Assembly (NCBI GenBank): GCA_046593355.1
Contig: JBKJNY010000082.1
Coordinates: 1 to 64,000 of the forward strand
Source: SXOA01 sp046593355
Lineage (GTDB): Bacteria > Planctomycetota > Planctomycetia > Pirellulales > Pirellulaceae
Direction: 5' to 3'
DNA length: 64,000 nucleotides
Part shown: piece after piece, positions 59,708 through 64,000 of the stretch
Layout of the letters: each line of letters begins with the position of its first letter
How positions within the stretch are numbered: the first letter of the stretch is position 1
Notes under the pieces: generated by a model
Seen by the model: only the letters and a program-made list of their open reading frames with translations
Database searches by the model: none
Told to the model about the DNA's origin: nothing
Program-made: the position numbers and the translations under genes

Positions 59708-60662
59708 CCCAGGAACCGCTGGCACCGTCAAGTTGTCGCGACCCTTTCGCGCGGCACAGGGGAAGTGGACACCGGCGGCGATCACCTCGGCTTTCGCCGC
59801 GTGCCGCCGGGCGCGTAGCTGCAACCGGACTTTCCAGCCTTCCTCTCTGGGGCTCCCCCGCTTGGGGCATCGATTATTCATGTTTTGAAGCTCCATTTTT
59901 CGGACACCCTCCATCGCCAGCCCTGCACCTAACTCCCAGTCCCACAACTACCTGCGGCGACGGACATTGCCAATTCATTATTCATTTGTACTACGAAATA
60001 CCTTCTTGATTATTCATGTTGTCTTATTCACTTGAGGACCAGTCTCTGCCGTCTGTGATTCAAATCCCCACTACTCTCCTCGCTGTTGAAACTTACCCCC
60101 CCTGTTTCAACACCCTCCTCGGGGAGAAAAACGGGGTCCGTGTTGAATCCGCTCCCCCCTCTTTCAACACCAGGGGGGTATTCTTCCCTCCTCTTCTTGC
60201 TGTGTCGTCGCCTTCCCTCTTTCCAGTCCCAAATCTCATATTTCAGATCTCAAATCCCCCTCCGGCCTTCCATCTCATCGTACGCAGCTCCGCCCTATAC
60301 TGTACGAAAGTGTATATATTGATGTTGGCACAGTCAATAGGTCATCGCAAAGAATTGTCAAAGTGTGTCCGGCCCACCCCCAAAGTAGGCCGCGAGTCCT
60401 CTCGCGAGCCGGCAGAGTAGACGCGGAAGTGCCGCTCAAAGTTTTTCCCGGAAAAAATGTCGACTCTCGGGGCTTGCGACGGAGTCGCGGCCTACTTTTC
60501 TTGCCGCGAGCGTTCCAGGTTGGGCGGGCGGGGCGGTCTCAAGTCTCAAATGCAATTGAGGCTCGCTAAAGTGGGCCTCGAAAGTAGTGTAGGAGAAAAC
60601 ATCGCGGGGAAGTTCCCATGGGTAAAGTCTTGTAAACTTCCCTTGGGAACGGAGTCCCAGCG
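59708..60662. other. Non-coding repeat-rich region
   Basis: No believable gene in about 950 nt. A CCCCCCTGTTTCAACACC / CCTCTTTCAACACCAGGGGG partial repeat occurs at about 60096-60179, and CAAATCTCATATTTCAGATCTCAAATC simple repeats at about 60231-60258. The hairpins at 60391 and 60476 are listed separately. A 134-residue open frame at 60016 is low-complexity and rejected. Confidence 0.5.
60391..60488. repeat. Inverted pair of TCC(T)-loop hairpins
   Basis: 60391-60406 has arm CGCGAG and loop TCCT. 60476-60488 has arm GCGAC and loop GGA, that is TCC on the other strand. Both have GTAGGCCG-type flanks and are related to the pair at 26951-27154. Confidence 0.75.
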
Positions 60663-61532
60663 ATGCCAAATCATCTTACGGTGGAAGAGCGTGATCGCCT
60701 AGCGCAACGGCGGTATGAGAAGGCCACTCAGCAGAAAATGGCCCGAGCTTTGGGGCGCTCGGCTTCCACGGTCAGCAGGGAGCTGCGACGCAACAGCACG
60801 GGCAGCGATTACTACGCCGGCCTTGCGCAACGGAAGGCCGAGGAGCGTCCGACGGAGCGTCCGCTGACGCGCAAGATGGAGGATCCCCAGCTCAACGAGG
60901 CCGTGCGGGCAGGGTTGTCGCAGGAATGGTCCCCGCAACAGATTGCGGGCCGACTGGAGCAACAGGCGGGAGGCCGCTCCGTTTCCCACCAGGCGATCTA
61001 TGCCTGGATCAAGCAGAGCGAGCATCCCCCGCACTGGGAATCGCACCTGCGGCGGCGTGGTAAACGTCCCTGCCGCCCGAAAAACCCAAGCCTGCCGGGC
61101 ACGGGTGGCGTGGCGACCTTGGTCGACCGCAAGTCGCGATTCACGATCATCGTCAAGGTCCAATCCAAGAACGCCGACCATGTGCATGAACAGATCAAGC
61201 AGCGACTGAAGGAATTGGAAGCCGAGCGTTGCCACTCGATCACCTTCGACAACGGGACTGAATTCGCGCGTTGCTATCGTCTGGAAAACCATCCCGGCGC
61301 GCCGGGATTATACTTTGCTGATCCGGGCTGCCCGTATCAGCGCGGCACGAACGAGAATACCAACGGTCTGATTCGTCAATACTTTCCCAAGGGAACTGAC
61401 TTTCGAGACATCTCCCATTGCCAGGTACGCCAGGCCGAAAACAAACTAAACAACCGTCCCCGCGCGTGCCTCGGCTTTCGAACCCCCAACGAAGTTTTCA
61501 TCGAGAAAACACCACCTACCGGTTGCGATTGA
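60663..61532 (+). CDS. IS30-family transposase with an internal deletion, probably inactive
   Basis: 289 residues, open throughout. The N-terminal helix-turn-helix (HLTVEERDRLAQ ... QQKMARALGRSASTVSRELRRNS) and SQEWSPQQIAGRLEQQAGGRSVSHQAIYAWI are intact. The second catalytic aspartate is in ITFDNGTEF and the glutamate in GTNENTNGLIRQYFPKGTDF. Between RRRGKRPCRPKN and GTGGVATLVDRKSRF, about 35 residues with the GDWEGDT first aspartate are missing, in frame. A 16-bp palindrome encodes HPGAPG in place of family residues before LYFADP. Without the first aspartate it should not transpose; it might still bind ends. Confidence 0.85.
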   Translation: MPNHLTVEERDRLAQRRYEKATQQKMARALGRSASTVSRELRRNSTGSDYYAGLAQRKAEERPTERPLTRKMEDPQLNEAVRAGLSQEWSPQQIAGRLEQQAGGRSVSHQAIYAWIKQSEHPPHWESHLRRRGKRPCRPKNPSLPGTGGVATLVDRKSRFTIIVKVQSKNADHVHEQIKQRLKELEAERCHSITFDNGTEFARCYRLENHPGAPGLYFADPGCPYQRGTNENTNGLIRQYFPKGTDFRDISHCQVRQAENKLNNRPRACLGFRTPNEVFIEKTPPTGCD

Positions 61533-61677
61533 GATTTGAGACCGTCCAGTCATTCTTTACTTTGCAATGTGCTATTGGCGGTGTAGAGCATTCAACTATC
61601 CGAGCTTTTTCATCCTGCTCGAAAGCATGCTTGGATTTATGGAGGGAAGGTGACGCAGTCGGCCGTCCTCTTTTCCT

Positions 61678-61931
61678 GATTCCAGCGGCGGCAGCGGCGG
61701 CAGAACCCAGCCCATAGCGCAAGCTATGGGTGAAGGAAACAGAACATCGCCAGAGCCGCGGCAGCGGCGAAAGAATGGCTGGTGCCACACACCGCCGCAA
61801 CTCCGCAATACCCGCCGCGCCCGATGGCCGCCATTTCTTTCACCCCTACCGGGGTTCGCGATCGTCTGGTGACGATTCCCCACGGCTTGCGCCGTGGGCT
61901 TGGTTCTTCTCGCCGCTACCGCGGCTGAATG
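61678..61931. repeat. Inverted pair of GCAA-tetraloop hairpin elements
   Basis: Two about 52-nt copies face each other: 61678-61730 (stem arm CCCATAGC, loop GCAA at 61719-61722) and 61879-61931, read in reverse (arm CCCACGGC, same loop). Flanks such as AGCGGCG and AGAACC are shared. The stem differs at three consecutive bases (ATA/ACG), fully compensated on the other arm. A third partial copy of the flank lies at about 61753-61775. The remaining sequence between 61533 and 62011 holds no gene. Confidence 0.8.
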
Positions 61932-62011
61932 AAACTTCCGCGCGCAACCGACTTCCTCCACTTGCCAGGCAAATCCTTCCGGCATAATCTTGCGATTGAA
62001 AGAAGTCTCTC

Positions 62012-63172
62012 ATGAGCGAATATCAATATTACGAGTTCCAGGCCCTCGACCGCCGGCTGACCGAGAAGGAGATGGACGAGCTGGGGCGGATCTCCTCGCG
62101 GGCGGAGATTACGCCGACGAGTCTGACCAATGAGTACCAGTGGGGGGACTTCAAGGGGAACCCCGACAAGCTGATGGAGAAGTACTTTGACCTGTTTTTC
62201 TATTTCGCGAACTGGGGGACGCACCGCTTGATGCTCCGTCTGCCGAAGGGAGCGCTCAAGGCCGAGGAGATCAAGCCCTACGAAACCGAATTCTTCGGCT
62301 CTGCCGTTCACAAGACGTCTGTCGTTCTCGACTTTCATTCCGAGGATGAAAGCGGCGACTGGGAAGGGGACGAGGAACCGAAAGCCCACAGTCTCGGTCG
62401 CATACGTGACGAGCTGATGGCGGGGGATAAACGGGCACTGTATCTGGGGTGGCTCAATGCTGTCTGCCAGGACTACACGGATGTTGAAGACGATGATGTG
62501 GAACCGCCAGTTCCCCCGGGACTATTAGACCTTTCGCCAGCGCTGTCCGACCTGGCGGACTTTGTGCGAATAGATTTCGACCTGATTGCCGTGGCCGCGC
62601 AGCGGAGCGAACCCCTGGCTCCTGCAGCAGACGATCCTGCCACCATGCGAAAGTGGCTCTCCGCAACGCCTGCGAAGCAGAAGGACGAGTGGTTGTGGAG
62701 GGTTTTACAAGGCGAGGAATTCGGTCTACGGTCCGAAATGATGCGCGACTTCCAACAATCGCAAAACCCGAAGAAGCCCGCAGCCGAGAAAGGGGATAAG
62801 TCCTCGCGGCGCACCGCCGGCGAGCTCCGCAAGGCCGCCGAGGCCTATGGCGAGAAGCGCCGGCAGACCGAGGCGGAGCAGCGAGCGACAGCCACAGCTC
62901 GCAAGCAAAGAGAAGCTGCTGCGGCGCAAGCCAAGCGGCTGAAAGCACTCTCGGGTAAGGAGAAGACGGCGTGGGAACGAGTGGGATCCTGGATCGCGTC
63001 GAAAGATTCCGATCACTACGACAAGGCGGTCGATATGCTCGTTGACCTGAAAGGTCTTGCCCAGCAGAACAATCAGGTTCAGGCATTTGTCAGCAAAGTT
63101 CAGGAAATCCGCAAACAGAATGCAAGCAAGCAGGCCCTGCTCCGCCGCCTGAAGAAGGCGGCTCTTTATTAA
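62012..63172 (+). CDS. Conserved hypothetical protein
   Basis: 386 residues. The N-terminal EYQYYEFQALDRRLTEKEMDELGRISSRAEITPTSLTNEYQWGDFKGNPDKLMEKYFDLFFYFANWGTHRLMLRLP is strongly patterned, and I recall it from uncharacterised proteins in several phyla. The C-terminal half (about 250-386) is helical and rich in K, R, A and Q, probably coiled coil. No signal peptide and no catalytic motif is visible. The function is unknown. It has its own start after the repeat region. Confidence 0.75.
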   Translation: MSEYQYYEFQALDRRLTEKEMDELGRISSRAEITPTSLTNEYQWGDFKGNPDKLMEKYFDLFFYFANWGTHRLMLRLPKGALKAEEIKPYETEFFGSAVHKTSVVLDFHSEDESGDWEGDEEPKAHSLGRIRDELMAGDKRALYLGWLNAVCQDYTDVEDDDVEPPVPPGLLDLSPALSDLADFVRIDFDLIAVAAQRSEPLAPAADDPATMRKWLSATPAKQKDEWLWRVLQGEEFGLRSEMMRDFQQSQNPKKPAAEKGDKSSRRTAGELRKAAEAYGEKRRQTEAEQRATATARKQREAAAAQAKRLKALSGKEKTAWERVGSWIASKDSDHYDKAVDMLVDLKGLAQQNNQVQAFVSKVQEIRKQNASKQALLRRLKKAALY

Positions 63173-63325
63173 ACGCCCAGAGGGCGGCAAAGTTAGTCGT
63201 TCGATTTGACAGGTGGCTGGTCTATCCGCCACAATCCAAGACAACTTCGGATGGAGCCAGTGGCGCAGGGATGCGACAACCCTCATTTCCAAATGTCCCA
63301 TACCTATCACGCTGGAGCCTGGCAA

Positions 63326-64000
63326 ATGTTACGAACTCTCGGCCTGTCGTTTATCGCTTTTGGTGTCCTGCTGACGGGTTGTTCCCCATCAGCACCCGCC
63401 CCAATCCCCGTCCCGGTGGTTCGTGCTCCCGCGCCCGTTACACCGCCGGCAATTGCTTCCTCGCCGGCGACTGCGTCCTCGCCCACGACGGTTCCGACGG
63501 TTCCGACGACTCCGAGTACTCCGCCGCCGGCCGGCGCTGCGAAAGAGCCCGGGGCCGAGCCGGCGCTGGCAGCGCTGAGTCGCGACGAGCTGGGACAGAA
63601 GATGGCTGCCGCCCAGCAGCAAGGCTTCCAACTGATGGGGCAGAATAAATCGGCGGAGGGTTATAAGACCTTTCAGGAATCGGCCAAATTCGCCCGCGAA
63701 CTGCAGAAGCGGTTCCCGGACCTCTCGCCGCAAGAGAAGGCCGGAGTGAGTAATGTGCTCTATAACGACGCTTGTGCGCTAGCCATGGGTGGTGATCCCA
63801 ACGCGGCGTTCACGGCGCTCAAGGAAGCCGTCAGTGCCGGCTTTGCGGACACCAACCAGCTCCACAATGACACCGATCTGGCCACGGTCCGCTCATTGCC
63901 CGCATTCGAGGCCTGGCGAAAAGAAATGGACGCAATCGCCGCAGCCCACGCCAAGGAAGAGGTTCGCAATGAGATGGCGGCTTTCAAGTCATATCCATTC
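63326..64000 (+). CDS. Lipoprotein with proline/threonine linker and TPR-like domain, partial at the window edge
   Basis: 225 codons are visible, open to the end of the window. The start ATG 63326 has GGAG 9 nt upstream. A lipoprotein signal ends in LLTGC, followed by a Pro/Thr/Ala-rich linker (about residues 25-75). A helical domain (QGFQLMGQNKSAEGYKTFQESAKFARELQKRF) and the TPR end-of-group pattern YNDACALAMGGDPNAAFTALKEAVSAGFADTNQLHNDTDLATVRSLPAFEAW come next. Related planctomycete proteins continue into a TlpA-like thioredoxin domain after the segment that ends here, but this part is not in the window. Confidence 0.8.
   Translation, partial: MLRTLGLSFIAFGVLLTGCSPSAPAPIPVPVVRAPAPVTPPAIASSPATASSPTTVPTVPTTPSTPPPAGAAKEPGAEPALAALSRDELGQKMAAAQQQGFQLMGQNKSAEGYKTFQESAKFARELQKRFPDLSPQEKAGVSNVLYNDACALAMGGDPNAAFTALKEAVSAGFADTNQLHNDTDLATVRSLPAFEAWRKEMDAIAAAHAKEEVRNEMAAFKSYPF

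Noticed and set aside
60016..60420. 134-residue open frame
   Set aside because: Low-complexity repeat sequence, no family resemblance and no ribosome site.
1..64000. CRISPR arrays, rRNA and tRNA genes
   Set aside because: No regularly spaced direct repeats, no rRNA sequence and no tRNA cloverleaf was found on reading both strands. A GATTCAAATCC string at 60057 resembles a T-loop but has no matching arms.

Overview
The window comes from a GC-rich planctomycete (class Planctomycetia, probably Pirellulales-like; I cannot name the genus). The evidence is three DUF1501 proteins, a PSCyt1/DUF1549/DUF1553 cytochrome-type protein, a Tat-signal Gfo/Idh/MocA oxidoreductase, a sulfatase, a very large secreted protein with the EDRRML motif of planctomycete surface proteins, and many short dispersed palindromes. 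No rRNA, tRNA or CRISPR array was seen.

Layout. 1-7 kb: a partial DUF1501 gene, a zinc-ribbon protein, an Ldh2-type dehydrogenase, an antitoxin/nucleotidyltransferase pair, a secreted esterase and a cytosolic Gfo/Idh/MocA protein. 7-8.4 kb: a non-coding patch with hairpins, an integron-type integrase remnant and a MITE-like element. 8.4-15.3 kb: a PQQ propeller, an IS110-type remnant, a MerA/Lpd-like flavoprotein, DUF1501, an orphan YefM-like antitoxin, a small membrane protein and the Tat-signal oxidoreductase. 15.8-21.5 kb: the PSCyt1 gene and its usual DUF1501 partner, separated by a REP-associated transposase (RAYT) with palindromic flanks and a GIY-YIG protein, then an FHA-LuxR protein. 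21.8-34.6 kb: mostly core genes (cystathionine gamma-synthase family, nusB, ftsY, yyaL-like, thiC, a phosphoesterase, a VOC protein, carB), with one repeat patch at 27 kb. 34.8-47.8 kb: a single-chain type IIG-like restriction-modification enzyme, an MFS transporter plus a C-terminal fragment of a paralogue, a membrane-anchored trypsin-like protease, a sulfatase, a CehA/McbA-like hydrolase, and an epimerase/SRPBCC pair. 48.4-57 kb: a 1662-residue secreted lipase-like protein with two WD40-like genes and a leftover 3' copy. 57-61.9 kb: remnants of a DNA polymerase A, an ATP-dependent ligase, a WGR domain, IS256 and IS30. 62-64 kb: a conserved hypothetical and a TPR lipoprotein running off the edge.

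The most interesting pattern is not a gene. Short hairpins recur at many loci. Copies share a conserved loop (TCC read one way, GGA the other) and a conserved lead-in (AGTAG or AGTAC), but their stems differ from locus to locus while both arms stay complementary. They usually come as inverted pairs, the architecture of REPINs. Two further hairpin families in the window, one flanking the RAYT gene and one with a GCAA tetraloop, also show compensatory stem changes. One such cluster has entered the signal-peptide coding region of the esterase in frame. A separate GC-rich 16-bp palindrome has replaced conserved codons in two unrelated recombinase genes.
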